A DNA stretch of 64,000 nucleotides, from contig NZ_CP011032.1 of the NCBI RefSeq assembly GCF_002310815.1, positions 226,001 to 290,000 on the forward strand. Reading direction: 5' to 3'. This document shows positions 35,227 through 43,852 of this stretch, in pieces; positions within the stretch are counted from its first letter, which is position 1, and each line of letters opens with the position of its first letter. Below the pieces are notes generated by a model, which was not told the origin of the DNA, ran no database searches, and saw only the letters and a program-made list of their open reading frames with translations. This DNA comes from Pseudoalteromonas tunicata (GTDB taxonomy: Bacteria > Pseudomonadota > Gammaproteobacteria > Enterobacterales > Alteromonadaceae). Made by a program: the position numbers and the translations under genes.

Positions 35227-36582
35227 TTAAAGCAGCAGTAAGCTACCTAAACCTAAAAAGGTAACGAATCCAACAATGTCTGTTACTGTGGTTAAAATCA
35301 CAGAGCCTGAAAGTGCAGGGTCGATTTTTAATCTATCTAGTACCCAAGGGATCCAAACACCTGAAAGAGACGCTGCCACTAAGTTTAATAAAATCGCTAC
35401 TGTGATGGTAAGGCTTAACATACCATCGTTAAACCATAAGTAAGTTATAGCACCAATGACTAATGACCATACCAAGCCATTGAGCGCACCGACTCGCAGC
35501 TCTTTTTTGAGTAATGCATTGCGGTTAGCATCGGTGACTTGACCAAGTGCCAAACCTCTAACAATAACAGTTAAAGTTTGGCTACCGGCAATGCCGCCCA
35601 TTGACGCGACAACCGGCATTAATACTGCAAGTGCAACAACTTGCTCAATCGTTGCGCCAAACAAACCAATAAACCATGATGCTAAAAATGCAGTGACTAA
35701 ATTAATACCAAGCCAAATGCCTCGGTTTTTAGCACTTTTACGAACACTAGCAAATAAATCTTCGTCTTTACTTAAACCACCGGCATTCACTGCGGCAGAA
35801 TCAATATTCTCTTGGCGTAATTCATACGCGGCTGCAATCGTTAAGCGGCCAATTAAGCGATTGTCGGCATTAACAATAGGTGTCGCCATATTGCCACTAT
35901 GGATGACTACTTCGGCAGCCTCATACAGGTCATCTTCTGCCGCAAGGCTGACGATATCGTGGTTAGCAAGCGCTAATAGAGAGTCTTGATCTTGAGCTTT
36001 TAGTAAGTCATTAACAGCCACTTCTCCCATTAAACGGCCTTGACGGGTGACGAGATAAATGACTTCTGTAAATTGTGGCAGCCCTTTTAACAGTAATTTT
36101 TTTGCTCCGGCAATGGTGAGCTTTTCTGAGACTTTTAAAAAATCAAATCCTAGCCAGTGGCCGAGTTTATCTTGGCTATATTGTTGAGCTAATTCATATT
36201 GTTTAGTTTGTGCTTCATCAAGTTGCTTTTTAGCATAATCAATAAAACGCTGTGGGATGACTTCTTCAAGTTCTAATAGTTCAGCAACATTAACTTCTTC
36301 GAGTAGCTTAAAGCAGGCTTCATCTTCAAGGGTATGTAATAGCCATCGACAGCTATCATCGCCTAAATTAACGAATATTTCGTGCTGGGTATCATCATCG
36401 AGCAGCTCCCAAATATCCATCCGTAAATCTTTTGGAATAGCTTCAAATAAAAGAGAAAGATGTTCGGTTGAAAGATTTTGTTGGGCATCTAGGAGTAATT
36501 TATTTTTTCGTGTGGTGGTATCGCACAGAATTAACTCATTAATAAGCTCAGGTAATTTATCAATTGGGTACTCTATCATCAC
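35227..36582 (-). CDS. mgtE: MgtE-type magnesium transporter
   Basis: 451 residues, the usual length. N-terminal helical domain to about 130, a CBS pair from about 140 to 262 (FTEVIYLVTRQGRLMGEVAV and MATPIVNADNRLIGRLTI), then five membrane helices. The selectivity region reads MPVVASMGGIAGSQTLTVIVRGLALGQ and the C-terminus LTTVTDIVGFVTFLGLGSL, both family signatures. MgtE is a Mg2+-gated channel in the inner membrane. No Mg-sensing leader was recognised in the 132-base gap before it. Confidence 0.93.
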   Translation of the reverse strand: MMIEYPIDKLPELINELILCDTTTRKNKLLLDAQQNLSTEHLSLLFEAIPKDLRMDIWELLDDDTQHEIFVNLGDDSCRWLLHTLEDEACFKLLEEVNVAELLELEEVIPQRFIDYAKKQLDEAQTKQYELAQQYSQDKLGHWLGFDFLKVSEKLTIAGAKKLLLKGLPQFTEVIYLVTRQGRLMGEVAVNDLLKAQDQDSLLALANHDIVSLAAEDDLYEAAEVVIHSGNMATPIVNADNRLIGRLTIAAAYELRQENIDSAAVNAGGLSKDEDLFASVRKSAKNRGIWLGINLVTAFLASWFIGLFGATIEQVVALAVLMPVVASMGGIAGSQTLTVIVRGLALGQVTDANRNALLKKELRVGALNGLVWSLVIGAITYLWFNDGMLSLTITVAILLNLVAASLSGVWIPWVLDRLKIDPALSGSVILTTVTDIVGFVTFLGLGSLLLL

Positions 36583-36714
36583 TTCACCTTTAGTTCTTTT
36601 TGAGCGCTATTTTTATCTTCAGTTTACCTGACTAATGAAAAAATAGTTGGCTAAGCTGATAGTTATGAGATAAAAACTTAACTTAAGTGATATTTTTTAC
36701 CCTAAGGAGCACTT

Positions 36715-37551
36715 ATGGCGGTATCACAAAAGCGATTATTAATTGGCTTGGCTCTGTTGATGTTAGTTGTCGGAGCTTTGTTTTATCGGATGACAATGAC
36801 AGAGCCGCTCGCGGTATTAAATGCGACCAGTAAAGCGCCCGTTACCAGCTTGCCAGATTTTGAGCAGTATCAAGATGTAAAAGCGAAAAAACAGGCTTTT
36901 TTTGATTTTTTACGCCCCATTATTAAAGAACAAAATGACTTTATTCGTGCGCAACGAGTTCAGGTCAGCCAGTACGCAGAGCAATTTAAACAAGGCAACA
37001 CTTTTAGTGAACAAGATCTTGAGGTATTACAGGCATATGCTGAGGCTTATGATCTTGACGAACAACCTTTTGAGGCAGACTTTTTTGCTGTGTTGCTACG
37101 CCGCGTTGATGTGATCCCTCCTTCTCTTGCACTCGCGCAAGCTGCGATTGAATCGGGGTGGGGCAGTTCTCGCTTTGCAAAAGAGGGGAATAATTTGTTT
37201 GGCCATTGGTGTTTTAGTAAAGGCTGCGGTTTTGTACCACTTGGTCGCGATGACAACAAATATCATGAAGTGGCTAAATTCAAAACAGTAAATGAAGCCG
37301 TACGCAAGTACATGCGGAATTTAAATGCTTACCATCCTTATACGCCAATGCGTCAAATTCGCTTGGCTCAGCGAACCCAACAACAAGCTGTAACTGGATT
37401 GGTATTAATACATGGTTTACTTGACTACTCGCAGATGAAAGATCAATACATCGCAAAAGTAGTGAGAATGATAAAACAAAATAAATTAACTCGATATGAT
37501 GATGCTATCGCTGTTACCGATCAGTCTATGGCTAAAGCTAGTGTTGAGTAG
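36715..37551 (+). CDS. Bax-type peptidoglycan glucosaminidase
   Basis: 278 residues. N-terminal membrane anchor (LLIGLALLMLVVGALFY), then a helical stretch and a glucosaminidase domain: PPSLALAQAAIESGWGSSRFAKEGNNLFGHW contains the catalytic Glu and the GNNLFG motif. Resembles E. coli Bax, a putative ATP-independent cell-wall hydrolase of the periplasm. AAGGAG lies 7 bases before ATG. Own terminator follows. Confidence 0.88.
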   Translation: MAVSQKRLLIGLALLMLVVGALFYRMTMTEPLAVLNATSKAPVTSLPDFEQYQDVKAKKQAFFDFLRPIIKEQNDFIRAQRVQVSQYAEQFKQGNTFSEQDLEVLQAYAEAYDLDEQPFEADFFAVLLRRVDVIPPSLALAQAAIESGWGSSRFAKEGNNLFGHWCFSKGCGFVPLGRDDNKYHEVAKFKTVNEAVRKYMRNLNAYHPYTPMRQIRLAQRTQQQAVTGLVLIHGLLDYSQMKDQYIAKVVRMIKQNKLTRYDDAIAVTDQSMAKASVE

Positions 37552-37652
37552 CAATGATAGGGATTAATTAGCAAACTGCGACAAAATGCCACATGCCAAT
37601 TAAACAGCTGCTTGTTATGCTTATTGTGATGTTACAACTTATTTTTGCAATT

Positions 37653-37678
37653 GCCCTAACGTGTTAGGGCTTTTTTAT
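37653..37678 (+). terminator. Rho-independent terminator
   Basis: Stem GCCCTAAC / GTTAGGGC with loop GT followed by TTTTTT, about 100 bases after the glucosaminidase stop. Confidence 0.85.
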
Positions 37679-37708
37679 TTCTGTGTTTAAAGGCAAAGAT
37701 ACACCATG

Positions 37709-38398
37709 TTAACGCTGTAATAGAATGTCGGCTTTTGTCAGAGTTTTGAATTCACCAGCAGATAAGTCGCCAATAGCTAAGTTCGCAATGCGAATGCGCT
37801 CTAAATCAACCACCTTATAACCACAATGCTTGGCCATTTTTCGAATTTGCCGGTTAAGGCCTTGGGTTAGCACAATATGAAATTCGTTTTCTGCGGTTTG
37901 CCAAACACTGCAAGGTTGTGTGAGTTGACCATCAACTGGGATACCTTGCGCCATTTTATTGCAAAAATTAGCATCAATAGGGCGCTCAACCGATACTCTG
38001 TACTCTTTTTCTTGATGGTGATCGGGGTGGTTCATTTGATGGTATAGCTCACCATCATTGGTCAATATCATCAGTCCATAAGAATCTTTATCCAAGCGGC
38101 CAATTGGGTAAATACGTATTTCAGAGGGGAGTAAATGAATTAAGCTTGCCGAGTCGTTTGGTAATAAACGGCTATCAATCCCCACCGGTTTGTTAAACAG
38201 GTAATAGACTTGCTCTGTTTGATAGACTAGCAACTCATCATTAACGGTAATCACATCATCGGTACCCACAAAACAGATGTGATCGGCGATACCGCCATTT
38301 ACAGTCACCAAACCTTGATCAATTAAACGTGATGCTTGGCGACGTGAGCACAGTCCAGCATTGGCAATGTATTTTGCTAAACGAATGCCGTCATTCAT
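37709..38398 (-). CDS. rluF: 23S rRNA pseudouridine synthase, RluF type
   Basis: 229 residues. S4 RNA-binding domain (RLAKYIANAGLCSRRQASRLIDQGLVTVNG), then the RsuA-branch catalytic domain with GRLDKDSYGLMILTNDGE holding the catalytic Asp, KEYRVSVERPI, and the RluF-like tail LTQGLNRQIRKMAKHCGYKVVDLERIRI. It isomerises a specific uridine in 23S rRNA, in E. coli U2604. Shorter than E. coli RluF (about 290), lacking its C-terminal extension. Starts 8 bases inside the end of the RDD gene, so the two are co-translated. Confidence 0.85.
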   Translation of the reverse strand: MNDGIRLAKYIANAGLCSRRQASRLIDQGLVTVNGGIADHICFVGTDDVITVNDELLVYQTEQVYYLFNKPVGIDSRLLPNDSASLIHLLPSEIRIYPIGRLDKDSYGLMILTNDGELYHQMNHPDHHQEKEYRVSVERPIDANFCNKMAQGIPVDGQLTQPCSVWQTAENEFHIVLTQGLNRQIRKMAKHCGYKVVDLERIRIANLAIGDLSAGEFKTLTKADILLQR

Positions 38399-39440
38399 GA
38401 TGTTTTAGTTCATCTAATTTAATTGCTTGTTTGAGCGAGCCTTTAATAACCACAGTCGCGCTGATTTTATCTTGAATTGCTTGGCGGTTTGGATCCCAAT
38501 AGATTTGTAAAAAGCCCAATAAACCGGTGGCAAACCCAGCGCCATAACCACCATAACGACCAAACGCCTCCCAAAGCGATAAATATTCGCCTGATAACGA
38601 AACGACTCGGATATTAAGTAGTTTTTTCCCCGGCGTTTGCCCGCGCCATAATAACGGAAATAAGGTGAAGTACACCGCAGCCCAGCCAAAACCTAACCCT
38701 AAATCTGATAAAATACCTTTTGCCCATTCAATTAGGCTGTAAGGCGGTTGGTTGCTTTTTGTGGGATTAGCTTCTGGTTTATCGGTGTTTATTTTTTCGG
38801 TCAAAGGAGCGAGTTTACTTTGCTCTGCGATGCTAGTGGCTTGTTGTACTGCTGGAGTATCAATATGGGTTAGCATGTTTAAAATGAAGTGATTTAATTG
38901 TTTTGTTTCATCATCCACTAAATCCTCAAAATTCGGCGCTGCTTTAATTAGAGTTTCCTGGGCTTGTTGTTGGCACTCTGGGTTGCAGTTTTCGTCTTCG
39001 GTTGTGGCTAAGTAGTGTTCCAGCGCTTTTTTTTGTGCGGCAGTAAAATTGATATCGCCATTGAGCCCGCTCACTATGGGCTTTGGTGAGTCTTCAAAAT
39101 AGTCAATCCCTTCACTGAGTAAGGAAAGGGATGCGACAAACAAAAAAGAGGCGGCAATAATTTTTAAACTTCGCCTTACCCAGCCACTCATAGTTGGTAA
39201 ATATTGCTCTGCGGTGCCTTTATAAAAAGCCATAGCAGCAACAAACGCAATTATAGCTGCGCTTAGTTTTGCAGCTAAAAAAATAAGCGCAACATCGATT
39301 AGCATCGCAAACCCTCGACGATGAGGGTGAGCAAGAGGCAGGCCTAATAATGCTTCATTAATTTTAAAAGCGTATGGGGTGATAATTTCGCGGGTTTCGT
39401 CGCTACTTAAATCGAGTTGTTTAAATTCACTGGCTTTCAT
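38391..39440 (-). CDS. RDD-family membrane protein
   Basis: 349 residues from ATG 39440; ATG 39458 would give 355 and has a weak GGGAG site, but that start lies inside a terminator-like hairpin. RDD features: RRGFAMLIDVALIFLAAKL at the N-terminus, a hydrophilic middle of about 110 residues with several Cys (CNPECQQ), and a C-terminal part WRGQTPGKKLLNIRVVSL and IYWDPNRQAIQDKISATVV. About five membrane helices. Function of RDD proteins is mostly unknown; some are Na+/H+ antiporters. Co-translated with rluF and downstream of NfeD and two SPFH genes. Confidence 0.8.
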   Translation of the reverse strand: MKASEFKQLDLSSDETREIITPYAFKINEALLGLPLAHPHRRGFAMLIDVALIFLAAKLSAAIIAFVAAMAFYKGTAEQYLPTMSGWVRRSLKIIAASFLFVASLSLLSEGIDYFEDSPKPIVSGLNGDINFTAAQKKALEHYLATTEDENCNPECQQQAQETLIKAAPNFEDLVDDETKQLNHFILNMLTHIDTPAVQQATSIAEQSKLAPLTEKINTDKPEANPTKSNQPPYSLIEWAKGILSDLGLGFGWAAVYFTLFPLLWRGQTPGKKLLNIRVVSLSGEYLSLWEAFGRYGGYGAGFATGLLGFLQIYWDPNRQAIQDKISATVVIKGSLKQAIKLDELKHHE

Positions 39441-39442
39441 GA

Positions 39443-39469
39443 CATAAAAAGCCAGCATTTAAGCTGGCT
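39443..39469 (-). terminator. Terminator-like hairpin overlapping a possible RDD start
   Basis: On the minus strand, GCCAGC-TTAAAT-GCTGGC followed by TTTTTA, directly before ATG 39440. It could end the NfeD/SPFH transcript, or limit read-through into the RDD/rluF genes. It also covers the alternative start at 39458. Confidence 0.6.
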
Positions 39470-39497
39470 CCCTCTAACTGGGTTAATGGTTGCACGG

Positions 39498-39947
39498 TTA
39501 AACAGTGCCGATGGTTAAAGACATTGGGTCAGCACTGATTACTTTTACTCTGCTGCCAGCTTTAATATCTTGATCACTAAATACTTTCCAATAAGTATCA
39601 CCGATCTGCACGTGGTTTTCACCTATTGTAATTGTTTCGCTCAATACCCACTCTTTGCCGATTAAATGATGGCTGCGTTGATTAAGCTCTTTATGGTCAC
39701 TTTGTTGATTAAAGCGCTTAAAGAACTTCCAGTACAAAATCGATAATATGACTGAAAGAACAGCAAATAAACTCATTTGCCACTGCCAGCTCAGCTCAGG
39801 TAAGGCAAACTTAACAAGCATAATACAAAATGCAGCGATGGCGGCACCGAGTAAAAAGCCTGCGGTGCCTAATGCTTCAGCACCGAGTAACAATAGCCCT
39901 AATATTAACCAGTGCCACGCTTCAATTTGAGTAAAAAGTTCAAGCAT
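39498..39947 (-). CDS. NfeD-family membrane protein
   Basis: 149 residues. Three to four membrane helices (WHWLILGLLLLGAEALGTAGFLLGAAIAAF and MSLFAVLSVILSILYWKFF) then a C-terminal OB-fold: LIGKEWVLSETITIGENHVQIGDTYWKV and DIKAGSRVKVISADPMSLTIG. NfeD proteins partner with SPFH proteins at membrane microdomains; the pair with the SPFH gene 28 bases upstream is the conserved arrangement. It probably helps assemble or regulate the SPFH scaffold. Confidence 0.9.
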   Translation of the reverse strand: MLELFTQIEAWHWLILGLLLLGAEALGTAGFLLGAAIAAFCIMLVKFALPELSWQWQMSLFAVLSVILSILYWKFFKRFNQQSDHKELNQRSHHLIGKEWVLSETITIGENHVQIGDTYWKVFSDQDIKAGSRVKVISADPMSLTIGTV

Positions 39948-39975
39948 TTTAACCTCCTACATAACTAACCTTGGC

Positions 39976-40893
39976 TTATTGTTTGTTACCAAACGCATCT
40001 TTTGCTATTTCAGCAATGCCGGCAATTGAACCTAACATGCTACTTGCGTCTAATGGGATCATCATGATCTTATTGTTATCCGATGCTGCAAGTTGACCCA
40101 GTGCATCCATATACTTTTGCGCAACGAAGTAATTTATTGCGCGCTGATCGCCATTTTTAATTGATTCAGAGACTAAACGAGTGGCTTCAGCTTCAGCGCC
40201 CGCTAAACGCTCTCGTGCTTCAGCTTCACGTTTTGCCGCTTCTAATTGACCTTCTGCTTTTAAAATAGCAGCTTGCTTTTCACCTTCAGCCACTTTAATT
40301 GCGGCTTCTCGCTCACCTTCGGCCTCTAAAATAATGGCACGTTTTTCACGTTCGGCTTTCATTTGGCGCGCCATTGAATCCACTAAATCTTGTGGTGGGG
40401 CAATATCTTTAATCTCGATACGGGTGACTTTAACGCCCCAAGGATCGGTCGCTTCATCAATCTTAAGCAGTAGTGCACCATTAATACGATCACGGTTTGA
40501 AAGCATTTCATCTAATTCCATCGAACCTAATACCGAGCGGATATTGGTCATCACTAGGTTTTGCATTGCACGTTCTAAATCATTAACTTCATATGATGAT
40601 TTAACCGGATCAAGTACTTGGAAAAAACACACTGCGTCAGTCGTTACTTGAGCATTGTCCGATGAAATAACTACTTGCGGGTCAACATCTAATACTTGCT
40701 CCATCATATTTTGTTTACGACCAACTGAATCAACAAATGGCACGATAAAGTGTAAGCCAGGTGTTAGAGTGCGAGTGTAGCGACCAAAACGTTCAACTGT
40801 GTAATGATATCCTTGAGGCACAATTTTAATCGCCGTTAAAATTACAATAAATGCTAAACCAAGTAGCACTAAAACCGACATATTTTCAGCCAT
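39976..40893 (-). CDS. qmcA: SPFH/stomatin-type protein (QmcA-like)
   Basis: 305 residues from ATG 40893, chosen for GGAAGGG 6 bases upstream; a Met five codons upstream is also in frame. N-terminal membrane helix ([19 protein letters not shown]), SPFH domain ([71 protein letters not shown]), then a long Ala/Glu-rich coiled coil near 190-240. It forms membrane-associated oligomers; in E. coli QmcA lies beside the NfeD homologue YbbK. Operon with NfeD downstream and a prohibitin-type gene upstream. Confidence 0.9.
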   Translation of the reverse strand: MAENMSVLVLLGLAFIVILTAIKIVPQGYHYTVERFGRYTRTLTPGLHFIVPFVDSVGRKQNMMEQVLDVDPQVVISSDNAQVTTDAVCFFQVLDPVKSSYEVNDLERAMQNLVMTNIRSVLGSMELDEMLSNRDRINGALLLKIDEATDPWGVKVTRIEIKDIAPPQDLVDSMARQMKAEREKRAIILEAEGEREAAIKVAEGEKQAAILKAEGQLEAAKREAEARERLAGAEAEATRLVSESIKNGDQRAINYFVAQKYMDALGQLAASDNNKIMMIPLDASSMLGSIAGIAEIAKDAFGNKQ

Positions 40894-40976
40894 AAATAAC
40901 CCTTCCATTTTTATTTATTAAAGTTGCTGTGAAAGGGCGACTATGCCCCTCACAGTGTTGTAGTTCATTACCGTAA

Positions 40977-41915
40977 TTACTTTTGTTTTTGCTCAAGATT
41001 CCAAAGAACACTTTGTTCAGAGCCCATTACCGTGGTTGGCATTTGACCATTCCATTGTTGTGCTTTGACATATTCGACCATTTCTTTAGAGCCTTTTAGC
41101 GCTTCCACTTTTTTCTGAATTGACTCAGCTTCAGCTAAGCCTTTTAGTTTAATTGCTTCAGCTTCTGCTTGAGCTTCGGCTTTAATAGAATAGGCTTTAC
41201 CATCAGCTTGTGCTTTTGCCGCATCGCGTTGTGCGAAAGCAGTATTAACTTGTTGCTGAGCTTCTAGTTTTTGACGTTCTAAGCGGTGCATTTCGGCTGC
41301 AGCTAAGTTCTTCTCTGTTTGTTTTGTTTCAATCGATTGAATGTATTTTTGCGGCAACCCTAGATTCTCTAACTGTGCTGAATCGAGTTTTACCGGATAC
41401 TCTTTCATTTCTTCTACTAATAGTTCTTCAATTTGTGCAATTACTTGCGAGCGATTTTGAATTAACTCTTCTGCTTTATAACGAGCGAGCGCATCTTTTG
41501 TAGCTGAGCGAAGTTTTGGGTCTAAAATTCGCGTTTCAAACTGAGTTAAACCACCATAACTTTTAAATAAATCAAATGCCTGCTCGCGCATTACTGTCCA
41601 GTTTATTGACACTTCTGCTGTCACTGGCATTTGCTCATGAGTTGATGCATTTAATGTTTCAACATTTTTACGTGTACGAATTTCAAGTACTTCAACGGTA
41701 TCGACAAATGGGATTTTAGTATGGAGGCCAGGATTTACCTGTTCAGTCGCTTCACCAAATCGTTTGATAATACCTACATGGCCTTCATCAACGGTATAAA
41801 GTGATTGAAAGAAAACTACTAATGCCGTAATACCGAGAATCCCAGAAATAACCACTCCCTTAGTTTTTGTGGCTACCTTAGCTAAGTCTGGTAATTCGTT
41901 ATTGTTTTTAATCAT
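40977..41915 (-). CDS. Prohibitin-family SPFH protein
   Basis: 312 residues from ATG 41915, preferred because AGAGGA lies 8 bases upstream; an extra 18 codons upstream are open but unlikely. N-terminal membrane helix (GVVISGILGITALVVFFQSLYTV), then a SPFH/band 7 domain (VDEGHVGIIKRFGEATEQVNPGLHTKIPF, VEVLEIRTRKNVETLNAST) and a long coiled coil rich in Ala, Gln and Glu from about 215. Prohibitin-type membrane scaffold, perhaps modulating a protease such as FtsH as HflK/HflC do; that is inference. First gene of the SPFH-NfeD group. Confidence 0.88.
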   Translation of the reverse strand: MIKNNNELPDLAKVATKTKGVVISGILGITALVVFFQSLYTVDEGHVGIIKRFGEATEQVNPGLHTKIPFVDTVEVLEIRTRKNVETLNASTHEQMPVTAEVSINWTVMREQAFDLFKSYGGLTQFETRILDPKLRSATKDALARYKAEELIQNRSQVIAQIEELLVEEMKEYPVKLDSAQLENLGLPQKYIQSIETKQTEKNLAAAEMHRLERQKLEAQQQVNTAFAQRDAAKAQADGKAYSIKAEAQAEAEAIKLKGLAEAESIQKKVEALKGSKEMVEYVKAQQWNGQMPTTVMGSEQSVLWNLEQKQK

Positions 41916-42115
41916 GGTGAACTTCCTCTTTGTTTTGTTACACAAAAAGTAACAAATTATCAGGCACAAAGGTATAAATAATGATTGTCGGTCTTTTTGT
42001 TGTTCTCAAAGGTTAAATGGGACTAGCTAAGGAAAATTTTAGAGTTTTGAGTGGGCACAAGTTTAAGTCGGTTTAAGCGGGATAATTGAATTAAAAATAT
42101 ACTTGCGCAATTTTG

Positions 42116-42129
42116 ATTACGGGTGTAAT
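42116..42129. promoter_or_regulatory. BlaI/MecI-type operator, copy 1 (degenerate)
   Basis: ATTACGGGTGTAAT matches the BlaI/MecI dyad TACA-NN-TGTA with one mismatch in the left arm. Its centre is 22 bases, two helical turns, from copy 2, so two repressor dimers would sit on the same face of the DNA. Confidence 0.6.
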
Positions 42130-42137
42130 TTATAAGT

Positions 42138-42151
42138 ATTACAACTGTAAT
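42138..42151. promoter_or_regulatory. BlaI/MecI-type operator, copy 2
   Basis: ATTACAACTGTAAT contains a perfect TACA-NN-TGTA, the recognised core of BlaI/MecI operators, 18 bases before the proposed blaI start. It points to autoregulation of the blaI/blaR1-like operon. Confidence 0.75.
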
Positions 42152-42169
42152 CAAAAAAGTGAAAAGACG

Positions 42170-42544
42170 GTGATTGAAATTAGCAAAGCAGAATTTGAAG
42201 TGTTAGAAGCGATTTGGCTTGCTCACCCAGCGAGTGCCAATGACATTATTGATAGGCTGAATCAGCAAAAACCTTGGCATGAAAAAACAGTTAAAACGCT
42301 TTTAAATCGTATGGTTAAAAAAGGTGCTATTGATTTCTCAAAGCAGCAGCGCAGTTATTTATATTCTCCACTACTAGAGCGCGAAAGTTATACCCTAAAA
42401 GAAAGTCAAAGCTTGATCGAGCGCTTATTTAGTGGCCGCATTGCTCCTTTAGTCGCGGGTTTTGCTAAAACAGAACAGCTTAGTCAAACTGATATCGATG
42501 AACTTAAACAGGTTATCGCGCAGTGGGAAAAAGAAAATGATTGA
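42170..42544 (+). CDS. BlaI/MecI/CopY-family repressor
   Basis: 124 residues from GTG 42170. The frame is open further upstream, but the two operator boxes occupy that region, so a start at 42170 is preferred. Winged-helix domain: IEISKAEFEVLEAIWLAHPASANDI, KPWHEKTVKTLLNRMVKKGAIDF (recognition helix) and RSYLYSPLL; the C-terminal helices mediate dimerisation and contain the region normally cleaved by a partner protease. The end overlaps the next gene by 8 bases. Likely represses its own operon until the M56 protease is triggered. No beta-lactamase gene is in the window, so the target genes are unknown. Confidence 0.9.
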   Translation: MIEISKAEFEVLEAIWLAHPASANDIIDRLNQQKPWHEKTVKTLLNRMVKKGAIDFSKQQRSYLYSPLLERESYTLKESQSLIERLFSGRIAPLVAGFAKTEQLSQTDIDELKQVIAQWEKEND

Positions 42545-43739
42545 TTGGATCTTTAGTCAGCAAGTTGTGCTTAGTAGCGCAATCTTACTGATGTTGTTAT
42601 TGGAGCGCACCATGATTAGGCAGCTCAGTGCGCGACTGACTTATTTACTTTGGTTGCTCCTACCGTTGGTATTGCTGGCCAATAATTTACCCTCTGCTCT
42701 AAAACCTCAAACCACTTTTGAAATACCAAGCTATGTGGTGCAGCTGTCTGCTAATTCAGATGAGAGTTTTAATTACCATTTCAGTGTTTTGTTATGGTTG
42801 TTTGGTTGTATTGGTTCGGGATTGTTGTGTGTCTTTGCCCACAAACAGCATGTTGCTTTTAATGATGAACCCGCTTTTTCAATTAAAAATAATGAATTGA
42901 AGCCAGTCAAAATAGTGAGTAGTGCACACGTTGCCAGCCCAATTTTGATTGGTTTTTTACGTCCTAAATTAGTGCTTCCTGTGAACTATCAGCAGCTCTA
43001 CAGTACTGAGCAATTGAGCATGATAATAGAGCATGAACTTTGCCATTATCGTCGTAAAGATGCCTTTTTTAATTTACTTGCTGTGAGTTTATTATGTCTT
43101 TTTTGGTTTAATCCGCTCAGTTGGCTGGGTTATCAAAGTTATCGACGTTTACAAGAGCTTGCTTGTGATGAAACTGTGTTAGAAAACAAATCAGTCGAAG
43201 AGTGTCTTGCTTATGGAAAGGCGATGCTACTAAGCATTGAAAATAACCAACATCAGCTTTATGCCTATACCCATTATACGGAGAAACGCACCATGCTAAA
43301 TCGTTTAAATTTCATTAAAAATCGCAGCAGTAAAAAGCCGTTTGTACAGTTTGCAATGCTGACTTTAATCACTGGATTGTTAGGTGGTGTTGCGGTGGCG
43401 GGTGATCATGCCACTAAAGAAGGCGCTCAAGCTGATAGTAAAGTGTCACCTATAATGCGTATTGAGCCAAAATATCCAGCTGACGCTGTGGCACAAAAAA
43501 TAGAAGGTTCAGTAGTTTTAAAATATGACATTAATCCTGCAGGGCAAGTTAAAAATGTGTCAGTTGTCAGTGCGCAGCCTGAAAAGGTCTTTGAAAAGAA
43601 TGCTACTGTGGCATTAGAACAATGGCAATACAAAGCTACCACACAAGGTGCTCAAAACTTATTGGTGCAGTTGGATTTTTTATTGTCTGAAGAAAGTAAG
43701 CAATCAGATTTGCTTGAGCGAATCAAAGTCGTTCATTAA
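42537..43739 (+). CDS. BlaR1-like M56 metallopeptidase with TonB C-terminal domain
   Basis: 400 residues from ATG 42537 (overlapping the blaI stop). Three to four membrane helices (VVLSSAILLMLLLE, LTYLLWLLLPLVLLANN, LLWLFGCIGSGLLCVFA) and an M56 zinc site HELCH (His166, Glu167, His170) with RKDAFFN and the downstream ELACDETV. A last membrane helix near 285 (FAMLTLITGLLGGVAVAGD) leads to a periplasmic TonB C-terminal domain, about 305-395 (IEPKYPADAVAQKIEGSVVLKYDI). True BlaR1 has a penicillin-binding sensor domain instead. So the signal sensed differs, or the TonB domain energises an outer-membrane receptor. Function is inference. Confidence 0.9.
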   Translation: MIDWIFSQQVVLSSAILLMLLLERTMIRQLSARLTYLLWLLLPLVLLANNLPSALKPQTTFEIPSYVVQLSANSDESFNYHFSVLLWLFGCIGSGLLCVFAHKQHVAFNDEPAFSIKNNELKPVKIVSSAHVASPILIGFLRPKLVLPVNYQQLYSTEQLSMIIEHELCHYRRKDAFFNLLAVSLLCLFWFNPLSWLGYQSYRRLQELACDETVLENKSVEECLAYGKAMLLSIENNQHQLYAYTHYTEKRTMLNRLNFIKNRSSKKPFVQFAMLTLITGLLGGVAVAGDHATKEGAQADSKVSPIMRIEPKYPADAVAQKIEGSVVLKYDINPAGQVKNVSVVSAQPEKVFEKNATVALEQWQYKATTQGAQNLLVQLDFLLSEESKQSDLLERIKVVH

Positions 43740-43763
43740 GTTAACAATCTAATTTTATTATTT

Positions 43764-43787
43764 AAAAGGCGCTATTGCGCCTTTTTT
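43764..43787 (+). terminator. Rho-independent terminator
   Basis: Stem AAAAGGCGC / GCGCCTTTT with loop TATT and a run of T, 25 bases after the M56-TonB stop. Confidence 0.85.
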
Positions 43788-43852
43788 GTATCTGAGTAAG
43801 ATTCTATTTTTCTAAATCATGAGATTGGTTTGAGATGTTAACAGGGGGACGT

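Noticed and set aside
35591..36631. Two plus-strand frames of 124-132 codons opposite mgtE
   Set aside because: Low-complexity Ser- and Ala-rich translations antisense to a clear gene.
36583..36714. Mg-sensing leader (M-box) before mgtE
   Set aside because: The gap is only 132 bases and no M-box core was found; the region also holds the promoter of the divergent glucosaminidase gene.
42170..43739. Beta-lactamase resistance locus
   Set aside because: No beta-lactamase or penicillin-binding domain is present; only the regulator and protease fold resemble the bla system.
43835..43852. Upstream extension of the FAH-family gene
   Set aside because: The GGGGG ribosome site lies within it and the family N-terminus fits ATG 43853.
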